A program made the translations under genes and the position numbers. Of a stretch of DNA of 64,000 bases, positions 35,001-50,000 are shown piece after piece. Position 1 is the first letter of the stretch. Each line of letters begins with the position of its first letter. The stretch is from NCBI GenBank assembly GCA_012932295.1, contig JAAONU010000017.1, positions 248,001 through 312,000 of the forward strand. Reading direction: 5' to 3'. The notes beneath the pieces were generated by a model. It saw only the letters and a program-made list of their open reading frames with translations, had not been told where the DNA came from and searched no databases. Origin of the DNA: Cyclina sinensis. Its lineage: Eukaryota > Mollusca > Bivalvia > Venerida > Veneridae.

Positions 35001-38000
35001 AAATATGCATAGATGGTTTGTTTAACATACCTACCGGATATCCGTTTTTTTTCTTAAAGATTTTGAAAGTAGTGAGCCAGTTGATCATACGGCTACCAAC
35101 AGTTTGTTTTGATTGTTGTTTATACTTTTTTCTTAAAACAGAAACAAATAAATAACATGAAATTAAGATTGATGAAACATAAAAAAAACATGAATAACTA
35201 AATAACAGAACATAAAATAGAAAAATATGGTGGGTTCCCATGTAATACCATACTAACAAAACTGAATTTTGTTTGCTGTCCCGATAAATGGTGGCAGTAA
35301 ATAAATAGATTTGCATAACATTATACCTGATGAATAAATGTAGTATTATATTTCAAAAAAGTATTTAATTTTCTAGAAATTTTATTTGATAAAGTTTAAG
35401 CCTTTTAATTAAATAGAATACATATGTTTATTGTTTCAGATGAGAACGCCAGTTTTATCGGATATTTTCAACTGAAAATTCCAGTAAGCTATGATATGGG
35501 TTCAAAAGCGAATGTACTTGTATTTTATATCAGGAAAGATAAAGAAGTTGTAGCAACATCTCTGGAATTTACAATCAAGAACTGTTTTAAAAACAAGGTA
35601 ATAAGCGTGTCAGGTATGATTTTATCTCCTGTTTACTAATAAAACATGTATAAGATAATATAAATCGCGTTTCTGTTTGTTAGAACAACATATCATTATA
35701 TAGCAGCACAAAGGGGAAAATTTATGTGTTTTCATGGTTACACATCATAGCTAATTATTTTCATAACGCTGAATACAACAGCTTTTATGTCTGCTAGGTT
35801 TTTTTTAAATTCTAGGTCATTTAAAAGTATCTATGTACTGAATCAACCAATGAAATAAACTGCTTCGGGATAAATTCGATAACTTAATTACTTAAGTTTT
35901 CTGGTGAACATAATGCAGTTTAGTATAAATGCTTACAAGATGCACACATATGAACCTGTTATACCGAATCCAGCTGAGGTTTTATAAATGATATTGAATT
36001 TCATTTTGAACCAGAGGATGGAGATAGATAAACAATTATGATTATTTTTACTGACTTCAGGTGAAAATGTCATTTGACGAGACAACTGTGAGACCCGGTG
36101 CCAACGTTAACTTGAATCTTGAAGCCAGTCCTAGCTCTACTTGTTTTGTTGGCATGGTGGATAAAAGTGTGAACCTCCTTGGTGGCAGCAATCAGCTAAC
36201 TCCAAAACAGGTATGACTGCTGACAGCGACATTAGAATTTAACCTTCAATATAACTAGATTCTAGTTTATGCTAAGATAGTGTGACTCTAGTTAATCTGT
36301 TTTATGCTTATTAAGTTGAAGTAGTTAATTCCCAAAAAGGTATAATTACCGACAAACAAATTAATATGATTTTAAAATCGACGTTATTAATTATAAAACT
36401 GTTAGTTATCAAACTGCTGTAATATAAAAACAAATACACATTATATCCATCGTAACAGTACAAAAGATTTTATTTTTGGGAAACCATGTAAGCACGGGCT
36501 TTAAATAACAACAATTCTCGATATTGTTACTCCAAACATGCTGCTTTTAATCCTTTTTATTGGCTTTTGTTTGACATGGTGTGTGATATAGGTAATATAA
36601 ATACAACTTGTCATCACAAGTTTTGGGAAATAAATAATCAAGTTCCTAGTGGGATTCGATCCCGCACCGAACGGCACCAACCGCCTAGCAAAGCATACAC
36701 CTTAGACCACTCAGCAATAGCAACAACCCCCCCCCCCCCAAAAAAAAAAAAAAAAAAAAAAAATACTAAAGAAAACACTCCGATCATTTTGTTGATTTTA
36801 GCAAATTTTTCGCAAATACTAAGAGGTTTTGTCCTAAAAGAAATGTCAACTTGATATGCCCTTATATAGGTGCTTCAGTGACATACAACAGAATTGTTCT
36901 AAACTCTGTAGTTTTTCAACAAAACGGCAAATTCGCAAATTTATATATATATGAACATGCTAGATAGCCCACAAGGGGCTACGGTAAACAGTCTAAATAC
37001 TTACCTTAAGTGGTTAACACTAAATCTAAAATGTAGATATGAACATGATATATACACCACAATGCCTAGGGTAAACAGTCTTAATACTTACCTTAAGTGT
37101 TAAGGGACTAAATTCAAAATGTAGATATGAACATGATATATAGACCACAATGCCTAGGGTAAACAGTCTTAATACTAACCTTAAGTGGTAAGGGACTAAA
37201 TTCAAAATGTAGATATGAACATGATATATAGACCACAATGCCTAGGGTAAACAGTCTTAATACAACCCTAAAGTGGTAAGGGACTAAATTCAAAATGTAG
37301 ATATGAACATGATATATAGACCACAATGCCTAGGGTAAACAGTCTTAATACTAACCTTAAGTGGTAAGGGACTAAATTCAAAATGTAGATATGAACATGA
37401 TATATAGACCACAATGCCTAGGGTAAACAGTCTTAATACTAACCTTAAGTGGTTAGGGACTAAATTCAAAATGTAGATATGAACATGATATATAGACCAC
37501 AATGCCTAGGGTAAACAGTCTTAATACTAACCTTAAGTGGTAAGGGACTAAATTCAAAATGTAGATATGAACATGATATATAGACCACAATGCCTAGGGT
37601 AAACAGTCTTAATACTAACCTTAAGTGGTCAAGGACTAAATTCAAAATGTAGATATGAACATGATATATAGACCACAATGCCTAGGGTAAACAGTCTTAA
37701 TACTAACCTTAAGTGGTCAAGGACTAAATTCAAAATGTAGATATGAACATGATATATAGACCACAATGCCTAGGGTAAACAGTCTTAATACTTACCTTAA
37801 GTGGTAAGGGACTAAATCCAAAATGTAGATATGAACATGATAGATAGACCACAATGCCTAGGGTAAACAGTCTTAATACTAACCGTAAGTGGTAAGGGAC
37901 TTAATTCAAAATGTAGATATGAACATGATAGATAGACCACAATGCCTAGGGTAAACAGTCTTAATACTAACCTTAAGTGGTAAGGGACTAAATTCAAAAT

Positions 38001-41000
38001 GTAGATAAGAACATGATATATAGACCACAATGCCTAGGGTAAACAGTCTTAATACTAACCTTAAGTGGTAAGGGACTAAATTCAAAATGTAGATATGAAC
38101 ATGATAGATAGACCACAATGCCTAGGGTAAACAGTCTAAATACAACCCTAAAGTGGTAAGGGACTAAATTCAAAATGTAGATATGAACATGATAGATAGA
38201 CCACAAGGGCTAGGGTAAACAGTCTAAATACAACCCTAAAGTGGTAAGGAACTAAATTCAAAATGTAGATATGAACATGATAGATAGACCACAATGCCTA
38301 GGGTAAACAGTCTAAATACAACCCTAAAGTGGTAAGGAACTAAATTCAAAATGTAGATAAGAACATGATAGATAGACCACAAGGGCTAGGGTAAACAGTC
38401 TAAATACAACCCTAAAGTGGTAAGGAACTAAATTCAAAATGTAGATATGAACATGATAGATAGACCACAATGCCTGAGGTAAACAGTTTAAATACAACCC
38501 TAAAGTGGTAAGGAACTAAATTCAAAATGTAGATATGAACATGATAGATAGACCACAATGCCTAGGGTAAACAGTCTAAATACAACCCTAAAGTGGTAAG
38601 GGACTAAATTCAAAATGTAGATATGAACATGATATATAGACCACAATGCCTAGGGTAAACAATCTAAATACAACCCTAAAGTGGTAAGGGACTAAATTCA
38701 AAATGTAGATATGAACATGATAGATAGACCACAATGCCTAGGGTAAACAGTCTAAATACAACACTAAAGTGGTAAGGGACTAAATTCAAAATGTAGATAT
38801 GAACATGATATATAGACCACAATGCCTAGGGTAAACAGTCTTAATACTAACCTTAAGTGGTAAGGGACTAAATTCAAAATGTAGATATGAACATGATAGA
38901 TAGACCACAAGGGCTAGGGTAAACAATCTAAATAATAACCTAAAGTGGTTAGGAACTTAATTCAATATATCGATATACTTACGATTATCATTTATTTACA
39001 AAAAAATCCTGATTTTATTTCTGAGTTGGAGTATTGCATTTACTGGTATTAACCTAAGGTTACATTGCAGAAATCCAAATAGTGTTTACTCGATTACAGG
39101 TTTTCGATTTTATCAATAAAATCACTCGACCATACCGTTACATCAGCTACTACTGGGAGGACAGAAATTACTGCGAGGAAAAAATGCAAACAAATGGTAT
39201 GAATCATTTTTTTTAAAGAAATAGACGAAATTGTTTTCCTTTTTCTGACGAATATCAGAATGCAAACAAACGTACCCGTACAGTGCTTAGTCATTGTTAA
39301 CTTACAGTTGTGATATATATCGTGTATTGTGGACATCTGAAAATGATGTTACATCTTAAAAATAATGCGTACAGAGCCTTATAAATCTAACGGAATTTGA
39401 ATATCTAATTTTGTGTAATGTGTTTTGTGTTTTTGTTTTGTATTATTCCTCTTTTAGATGACGATAGACCCCATTATGGCGTCTGGTACACTGCTGAAGG
39501 TATTGATGCTGTGAAAGCATTCAGGGTAAGTTTAGTTATAAGGAAACTATGAATTTGCTAGTTGATTTTTTACCCGGCTTGACTTTTTGTACTTAGTTAT
39601 GGGTCACTTCAATTGATGTCAGTGCATCTAGTCTTTCTATACGTCTCTTTGTGTCTGTCAGTTAACTTGTGGGTCGCTGTGTGACTGGGTTTTTTGTGTG
39701 ACAAAACTGAAAATATTCTTTTGAAGCTAGCTTGCTTTGTGTATCTTGAATGTTTTTTATTCGTTTTATGTTTTGCTCCTATTTTCTATCCGTCCGTCCT
39801 TTAGCAATTTCTTGTTCGGGCTATTTGTCTTGAACCGACTCGATTGAAATTATATGACAGAAATGTTTTACGTGCAGAGCACAGGTTTCGGTCAGCTTGG
39901 ATCAAGGTCATATTGAAAGGCCTGGTGTTATACTGATTTAATGTGTGAATATTTTATGTCAGCTCTAATTTGATACTATTTGCCAGAAATGTTTACTATA
40001 CTGATATGATGTGTGAATGTTTTATGTCAGCTCTAATTTGATACTAGGTGCCAGAAATGTTTACCATACTGATATGATGTGTGAATGTTTTATGTCAGCT
40101 CTAATTTGATACTAGGTGCCAGAAATGTTTACCATACTGATATGATGTGAGAATATTTTATGTCAGCTCTAATTTGATACTAGGTGCCAGAAATGTTTAC
40201 CATACTGATATAATGTGTGAATATTTTATGTCAGCTCTAATTTGATACTAGGTGCCAGAAATGTTTACAATATTGATATGATGTGTGAATATTTTATGTC
40301 AGCTCTAATTTGATACTACGTGCCAGAAATGTTTACCATACTGATATGATGTGTGAATGTTTTATGTCAGCTATAATTTGATACTAGGTGCCAGAAATGT
40401 TTACCATACTGATATGATGTGAGAATATTTTATGTCAGCTCTAATTTGATACTAGGTGCCAGAAATGTTTACCATACTGATATGATGTGTGAATATTTTA
40501 TGTCAGCTCTAATTTGATACTATTTGCCAGAAATGTTTACCATACTGATATAATGTGTGAATATTTTATGTCAGCTCTTATTTGATACTAGGTGCCAGAA
40601 ATGTTTACCATACTGATATGATGTGTGAATATTTTATGTCAGCTCTAATTTGATACTAGGTGCCAGAAATGTTTACCATACTGATATAATGTGTGAATAT
40701 TTTATGTCAGCTCTAATTTGATACTAGGTGCCAGAAATGTTTACCATACTGATATGATGTGTGAATATTTTATGTCAGCTCTAATTTGATACTAGGTGCC
40801 AGAAATGTTTACCATATTGATATGATGTGTGAATATTTTATGTCAGCTCTAATTTGATACTAGGTGCCAGAAATGTTTACCATACTGATATGATGTGTGA
40901 ATGTTTTATGTCAGCTATAATTTGATACTAGGTGCCAGAAATGTTTACCATACTGATATGATGTGAGAATATTTTATGTCAGCTCTAATTTGATACTAGG

Positions 41001-44000
41001 TGCCAGAAATGTTTACCATACTGATATGATGTGTGAATATTTTATGTCAGCTCTAATTTGATACTATTTGCCAGAAATGTTTACCATACTGATATAATGT
41101 GTGAATATTTTATGTCAGCTCTTATTTGATACTAGGTGCCAGAAATGTTTACCATACTGATATGATGTGAGAATATTTTATGTCAGCTTTAATTTGATAC
41201 TAGGTGCCAGAAATGTTTACCATACTGATATGATGTGTGAATATTTTATGTCAGCTCTAATTTGATACTAGGTGCCAGAAATGTTTACCATACTGATATG
41301 ATGCTCATTGTGCATGGCTTGGCTGCCTCGGATCGCGGTCAATTTAACATTTAAAGGCTGCATATCTTACTGACATAGTATGAATATTTTGTGTAAGCTC
41401 CGTATCTCTTGGACAGAAGGAACGGAGATAATTCGGCAGAAAAGTTAACTATAATGAGTTGTTGTGCACATGACCGGCTCTGTAACGTTTGAACTGCTGG
41501 AAGGAAATTTAAAGTTTTTGACATTTGGTGATTATTATATCCTGTGAATTGTATCATTTTATTATACTTCTCTTGTGTTGTCACAGGATGTACATCTGTG
41601 GGTGGAGACTGACCTTAACTTGCAGACCAGACCATGTCATGAAAATAGATATTCCTGTGAGTGTTACATTTAACATGTAAAATTTAGTGACGTTGATACT
41701 GTTCTGTGATGGTTAACGGATCCAGCAAGTAGAGCCCAATCGTACCAAATACAGTACATTAAATCTTTGAAGTCCAGTTTGTAAGGTATATTCATCTTTA
41801 AAAGGGGAGTGATACGTTAAATAGTAGTTTTATGCTGTGCTCTTTTGAGATTATTTGCAAAGCCAATACTAAACCAAATACTTCTTGTTTAAAATTCGGT
41901 GTAGGAGATGCTGGAAAATAAAAAACATGAGTATTACATATCTTTGGTTAGGGATAGCTTTTTTAAAGTTTTCTGCATTTTCTATTTACCAGTTCTTCTT
42001 GGAACATCAGGACAACAAATATAAAATTTGAAAACCCATAGCAATAGTGTGCGTACTCCGTTTAAACAACCTTGTCGAGCTCGGCTATAGACAATGCGAA
42101 CATTAAAAAAGTCAAATTATGAATTTCAACAATTTAAACGTATTTCTAAAATATCCCCTGTTTGTCCCCATCGGGGCTGATTATATTTCTTGATTAACGG
42201 AGCACTGATACAGCCATTTAATGGACATTAACATGAATACTATTTTTCCTCTGAAGAAAGTACAAACTTGTGTTTTATAATGTGTTAATAATGGATCTAG
42301 AAGTTATTAGATGCTTATCATATGAAGAAAATAGCTTTGAATGTCAAATGATTTGTCATGAAACAAGCAAAATGTGAACAGAGTAGTATTTTGTCTTCCA
42401 TACAAAATACTAAATTACCATAACTTTAATAGTGACCAAAACACACAAAAGAAACAGTCGATGGTTCAGCTATATGGCCAATGATACGGTTTCGGAAAAA
42501 GAACATCAAAAATAAAAGTTTTTGAGAAATAGAAACAATAGCATTTAGGGGACGTAATTGGTCTTTAAAATAATGATGATGAGAAAAGATATGTTTTATG
42601 TATTAAATGTCAATTAGCACAGAACAGAAAAAAACGCAAATATGATTTCAAATGACTGCACTATGTAAAAATTGAAGAAATTGCAATATAGTCAGAATCA
42701 TTTAAATAACATTGAAATTCCTACCTTCCTTTTTTTAAGTTGATCAATTCAGTTTTCACAAAGTTATGGTCTTTATTTGAAAAAAAGTGCTCGACATTAA
42801 GTAAATATTAGCCTAAAATAAACGGCAGAGTACATAATTATTGAAAACATTAACTGTTTTGTTAAGGCAAAGGTAATTGACTTTTTCTAGTTTAGATTAA
42901 CTTTCGAAAAACGTGTAATACTTTTAACTTTCTGTTATTGCTGAAATGAAAAACACCCAAAACACTCACATGTGAATGCACACAATCACAAATATGCACG
43001 AAGAAAATACTGTTTATATGAAAACATCTTACAGTTTTCTTCCTCTTCTGAAACGTTTCTTTTACATTTAAAGTTATGATTCTTATTTTCGTTCTTATAT
43101 CGCTTTAGCTAAAAAAAATTTAAAAAACTGAATGTTTAGCTACATTAACATTAATTTATTTATACAGATGGCGGGTCATCATCACATCCCTCATATTCAA
43201 ATAGTGTGTATGCTTCATCAGCTGCTGCTTCAACCACTGACAGTGAAGATGAGACTGATGATGACACAGTACCAAGAAGCGAGGCTAACAAAAATGACGA
43301 ACCTGATCAAGCCAAATCTATACGGTCATATTTTCCAGAGACCTGGTTATGGGATATTGTATATTTAGGGTAGGTCAATGTTTCACATGATTTTGTTCTA
43401 GAAAATAAACAAACTGACAGCTGGCAAAACTCTAGCCTTTTATTTCACATTTTTATGTCCCCGAAGGGATGCATATAGTAATCGCACTGTCCGTCCGTCC
43501 GTCCGTCTTGTCCTCGCTTCTTCTCAAAAACCGCCTGATGGATTTCATTGAAACTTAAAAGGAGTGTTTGTCACCAAGCCTAGTTGTGCATATCGTCAGG
43601 AGATTCCGGTCGATTTATTTTTGGCAGAGTTATGGGCACTTAGTCATTCTTTTTACTCTAAATTCTATATTTAAGTCTTGTCCACACTTCTTCTCCAAAA
43701 CCGCTTGGAGGATTTCATTGAAACTTCACAGAAATGTTTGTCACCATGCCTTGTTGTGCATATCGTCAGGAGTTTTTGCTCGGATTATTTTTGGCAGTGT
43801 TATGAGCCCTTAGTCATTTTTACTATAACTTCTATATTTAGATCTTGTCCACGCTTCATCACCAAAAGCACTGGAGGATTTTATTGAAACTACACAGGAA
43901 TGTTTGTCACCAAACCTAGCTGTGCATATCGTCAGGAGTTTCTGGTCGGATTATTTTGGCAGTGTTATGAGCCCTTGGTCTTTTTTACTATAACTTCTAT

Positions 44001-47000
44001 ATTAAAATCTTGTCCAAGCTTCATCTCCAAAACCACTTTGGGGATTTTATTATATATAAAACATCAGTAGGGGTTGGGAATAAAGCACTATTGTTGACAT
44101 GGAATTTCGGTTGAGGTTTTATAAAAATGCATGAGTGATAATATAAAAGAAGAAGAAGAAGCTTTGTTATGCAATAAATCAAACAAGATCCATCAGCATT
44201 ACACCAATAAAACATGTGAGCAATTATAAATACATGGCAAGATGGCGAATATTGAAAATTCTTTCAGTAAAGAGGCATAATAATACTTGAGCATTTTAAC
44301 AATTTTAACATTTTGAGAGAGACAATATACAAGATAGATATAAATATTTTCTAATTACATATGATATCAGTTTATGATGCTGACAAAATATAATTTAGTT
44401 TTATGTGTTTTGAGGTTTTCTTTTTTCAAAAGCTTTAAATACTCAAATGTACATATGTTGCGAGGTTTCAAACATCTTTATTGTTTTCGCTTGTAAAGAA
44501 CTGGAAAAATATATAATAACTTGGGTGCCTCAAAAGATATATTCTGATATTTTTTCCTTAGTTCCAAAAAATCTAGACATTCAATATCACAGTGTTTTAT
44601 TCATAATATACGGATGGGTGAAATAAGAAACTATTTCATGACAAATAAATCAGACTTTGCCAGAAAACATCGAGGATCCACAAAATGTATGCTGTAGGAC
44701 ATGTTATTCAAACTTTCCTAAAACTTAAATGCTTCTATAAAGTTTGATGTATTATAACTGGCATCAGTAAAGAGCAATCGAGGTTCGTATTGTGAGTGCT
44801 ATAAAGAATCGTTGAAAATAAAATGCTGACGTTATCTAGCGTTTGTATAAATGCTTTCAATTTCAGTTTTATTTTTGTAACATTTTTTCAAACACTTTCT
44901 AGAGAAGATGGCTCTTTATCTTTTGAAACAAAAGTCCCAGACACTATAACTGAATGGGTCGGTAACACAGTTTGTACACATGAAAGTGACGGAGTGGGTG
45001 TAACAGACATTACAGGAGTTACAGCTTTCAAACCATTCTTTGTGTCACTGACTCTCCCGTATTCAGCAATTAGAGGCGAAGTTCTACCAGTCCTTGCAAC
45101 TGTCTTTAACTATCTGTCTGAGTGCGTAACTGTAAGTTAAACATATTGCATCAATTTAGTCTTTTTGATAATAAAGATCTGTAAATAAGTTTAATTTCTA
45201 TCTTGAAGAAGTGTTTTTATTTGCTTTCTTTTTTGTGTGATCGTCCACAGTCTGTCGACTCTCGTTAGTCGTCAATATCTTAGCTTATGAACACTCTAGT
45301 GGCCATTATCTTGGCATTTTAGCTTATGAACACTCTAGTGGCCATTATCTTGGCATTTTAGCTTATGAACACTCTAGTGGCCATTATCTTGGCATTTTAG
45401 CTTATGAACACTCTAGTGGCCACATTTTATGCAGCCTTCCTAATATTTCCTTTAAATGTTTATAAACTGATTCAGATGAGTTCAAAACATTGACATATGG
45501 ATTCAAGAAAGTTACCCGCCCGAATCTAAAAAAAATTGTAAACAATTTTGCGGCTACATTTTCTACCCACTATTCGTAAAAATTCCTCAGTATCTGTAGT
45601 AAGTTGCAAAATATTGTCCTTATGTTGACTCGGAGAGTTCGATCCTGCGTTTCATCGGCCTAAAAAGTAAGTCACCGGCTCAGATCTGTGAAAAACTCTG
45701 TGAAAACAATAGAAGTAACAATGTTGGCCTAAACTTCTTGAAACCACATCAGAATCATTCTCCTGATGAGATCTCATAAACCTATAAACTAGGTCACATT
45801 TAATAAAAAAAATCCCTCTAGGTGAAACCAGCGGAAACCATTGTGGTCATGTTTAAGATATTCGTAAAAAATAGTCTGTTTTTGTCTTAATATTTATCAA
45901 TTTAATCATCCGTACCCTTACACGGAAGTGTTTTCCAGATGATATCTCATAGAATTTCGAAAATTGGTCACACTGGCACGAACACCATGTCAACAGCGCA
46001 GATCAGATCATGACTTAATTACTATTAAACTCTGTCAGAAATATTTCTTAATTTCTCTAAGGAGTTTATAAGCAAGGTCACAGGCGTATATCAAAGACAA
46101 AGCTGGTTAACATTTGAGAGACGATATTTTAACCTTTTAATCTTCTTATTGTTCATAATGTGTGTTTTTTTGTTATGCTCTCACGAGCGATTTCGAAACA
46201 GGGTTATTTTGCTTATAAACACTCTAGAGGTCACATTTAGCTTGCTGGTCTCTTAGACAAGCTCAAATCTTGGTCATATAGGTTCAAAACTAGGTCACCA
46301 GCCGAAATGAAAAGGTAACCTTGACCACTCTAGAGTTCACACTGTTAACGTAATAACTGTTTTTTTCTCTCTGGGATGACTTTTAAACTGAGTCAAATTA
46401 GCCTTCTTGTTACTTCCAATGTGAACGTTTCTGTTTGTATGCACTAGTTAACATTTGAATATATAAACGTTTTTTTTTTCGTTTCTGTAATAAAGCTCAG
46501 AGTAAGCCTAAAGCAGATGGATGGTTTTACATTCTCGGAGAACAGCATTAGATCCCGACATTTTTGCCTCTGCGGTGGAGAAAGTGAATCAACAAAATTT
46601 TATATCACTCCAACTGTCATAGGCGAAATAGATCTAGAAGTCAAAGTAAGAAGTATAATGTTATGTTTAGGAGAGGAACTTAATAAGACATAATATTTCG
46701 TTCCAATCCTATTAACCAACCTGTTACCTTAAAAAAGAGATATTAACCATTTTTAAATAAAGTAAAATGATATATACATTAGATATCTATTCAATCAAAA
46801 TTATTGCTCTTTTGATCCAAACTGCTAGAGTACATTGAAAAATGGATATTGTTGTATAGCTTGTAAAAGATTCAGGTTTGCATACCGTTTATCCATTTGA
46901 CTTACTTATGTTTCGTTTTTGTTTGGCATGTCCGGTTTCGTGTTGAACTACATCCGGAATCTCTCAAAAAATTATTGTATTAGCAATGCTATATGCAAGT

Positions 47001-50000
47001 GTGTATTTGCCATTACGATATAGATATTTTTCTATTTAGAGTTTTCTTGAAGTGTGCTTAAATTGTATTGTTTTACCTCACACTGCTTGAGAAACAAAAT
47101 GTTGCAATTAAGAGCTGTTCAAATACCACCCGATGACTGTTTCCTAGATTTATACATTACTCGTGTCGAAATTGTGGACCGCGGAAAGTTACCTGAAAAT
47201 CTCAACCCTCCTTGGATTCAAACAGCTACCTCCGAGTCTGACGCACTGATCTCCGCACCTCACAATTTTACTTCAAGATACGATACGAGGGGTATACTAG
47301 TTTAAAACTGAAACCATTTGTGCACTTGGTTCCAATTAATGTCTGATTCAATAACTATAAAATGAGCCTGGTGCTCTTGTTTATACATTTAAAGTCTTAT
47401 TTAAGTAAAAATGTTTGACAAGTAAGATTTTCATGCGACGTAATTTGGATTTTTTTATTTATCATTTGTTCAAATTTAACATTTCTTTTTTCAGTCCCAC
47501 CATTTACATATACATTTTGTATATGTATATATACTTACATACATTGGTATCATTGAAATCAGATGAAATATATTAATGGCCATCATTGTGAGTGTTACAA
47601 GAGACCATAAAGAAAATCAAACAGCAAAAACACACTTAGATAGCATTCCACACACTAACCAAGGTATACAAATGCATACTTCAAGATGGAAGGTCTAATT
47701 ATCTTTTACAAGCTAACAGATGCCGACGTTGTATATTTGAAACAGCATTCATTCATTTCAAAAAGGATTTTTAAAGGAAATTAACTTGTCTGAATCATTC
47801 TAGCTCAAACATACTAGCTCTTATTTCATCATACAGTGATCAGTGTGATAGTTCAAACACCCGTACTGACCAATTTTTATACAAATGGCTGCAATCCCAG
47901 CTCTGAATTAAGAAAACGCTGAATGCTGCATTCGAGGCAATACAGTTTTACAACAATCCTGTTTTAACTGCTTGTGATATATAAGTTTATTTCTGCCTGA
48001 CCCGTTTAGTCACAGCAGAATGCCAGTCAGTTTGAAAAACAGGCCTTATTTTACCTTTAATATAACTTTATTTATTTTAAAAACTAGTTGCAGCATGTTA
48101 TAAACTGTACAAAGTCGATTTAACTTACAATAGTTTCTAGGCCTGTACCCGCGGCATTTCTCATACCATACTTGAGAGTTTGTCTAACAATAGTTGTTAT
48201 AGATTTATCCGTGAAGAATTGCAGCTTCTCCACTTATTCATGAAGAGCGCTGTTCTATTTTTTACCTGCCAAAACACGTTTTTTTTTCTTTCAATGCCAG
48301 TGAGTACATGGGGTATGCCATCTCGGTGTTTTTACCGCCAATGATATGAATGACTTTACTGATATACGAAAAGATTTTATAAATCTGGGACCGTTTCTCC
48401 CGTGTTACAGTCTGTATCTAGATTGAATTTAAAACAAATTATGGCTTTAACTCATAATAAAGCTCTGCTGACTGAATAGTTTAATTCCAGTTATTTATAT
48501 TATTGATGTGTTAATGTCAAAGTATCAACAGAAATCTAAAAGACATGTTTCTTTCTTAAATAATCTCTAGAAATGAATATTTATTGGTGGTATTTCTTTT
48601 GTTTCAAGGCTGCTTCCACAAAAAAAGATGGGTTATGTAAAAAGGGCGTACTTGGTGACCTTGATCAAGGAGTTGAAGATATTGTTCAAAGAAAACTTCT
48701 TATAGAGGTAGGCACTTAAAACTGTCATGTTAAAGCATGTTGAAACTTATAGAAGCTTAAAATCTATTATTTTTTTTGCGTATGCACTCGACTAAGAAGT
48801 TTAGCGATAAGCGTGTATAGCACTGGTAATCTAAGCCGGAATACAGCACTGGTAATCTAAGCCGGAATACAGCACTGGTAATCTAAGCCGGAATACTAGA
48901 CTTGTTAAATACTAACTTTACTTAAGCCAAACTGTTACTGTTAAAATTAAATTGTTGTTTTAGGAATATCATCTTTTAACCGTTTTGATGTGATACCAAT
49001 AGTTAAAATCACCTCATCTTTAGATCATTTTTTTCTCTGAATATACCTGATCTGATTTTCTTTATTTTCAGGCAGAGGGGGCACCCGTAGATCTTACAAA
49101 AAGTTCCTACACCTGTGTTGAGAGTGCGTACTTTTTTTTGTTTACACTTTAGGTTTCATCGGATTAAGTTGTGTATCTTATTTCCAGCCGCGGTTCTTCA
49201 TGCTTGTTGTACTGTTTCATTGTTTGGGACATAGCTAACAAGTATTTGATTTTAATAGCACATTATAATCCTCAAAACATTAAGGAATTCAAATCAAAAG
49301 TTGAAATCAAATAGATACCATTTCACCAATTTAATAAAGTACACGAACTAATGTAAAACGCCTTGCAACAAAAAGAATTACAGAATTAACCATTTGTAAA
49401 GTTTTGCATTAGTTAATATCAATATTCAAAAGTTCAACCATTTTCAAAAACTTTTGTGAGTCAGGAAAGGAGTGTCTTTCTATGTTAAGGGAGGGGAGGG
49501 CTGACACTAATTTAAAAAAAATATTTTGTGGTTTAAAAACCATAAACAGACATTGCACAATAGGTGAGTGTTCAGCAAGAGTCTTTGAGATTTATTTCGA
49601 GGTATGATTAATACGTGGGAAGAATCTCAATGCGTGAGAAGAATCACAATGCGTCTGAAGAATCTCAATACGTGAGAAGAATCTCAATGCGTAAGAATTC
49701 AAATGCAAAGTTTTTGTTGCAGACCTTATACAAACACTGAAATAAGACTTTCATAATGCTTGAGTTTTTAGATATTTAAGTAAGGCCGTTTAGAACTGTT
49801 CATTATGATGGGACTAGAAGTACGGTACTTCTGCACAATTACTCAAGCATAGTTCGCTTCAAAACTAGATAACCTGTAATGATTAGAACTTTATTTGAAG
49901 ATGTCGTAACAGCCACTGGGTTGTTACGGTACAATACCTTTTTGGTAAACTGCTTGTTGTCAAGATGCTTTGGACAGAAAATCTTGCTTGAATCGTTGCT

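Noticed and set aside
37026..38206. Series of ~70-codon minus-strand ORFs
   Set aside because: They recur at multiples of 88 bp and simply trace the satellite unit.
41657..44902. Alternative bait exons
   Set aside because: I looked for a second exon ending in a YFPETW-like block with matching phases and saw none by eye; a systematic scan is still possible.
47054..47305. 83-codon plus-strand ORF as an extra TEP exon
   Set aside because: Exons 22 and 23 already join in phase 0 with continuous homology, and the ORF has no family motif or fitting splice sites.
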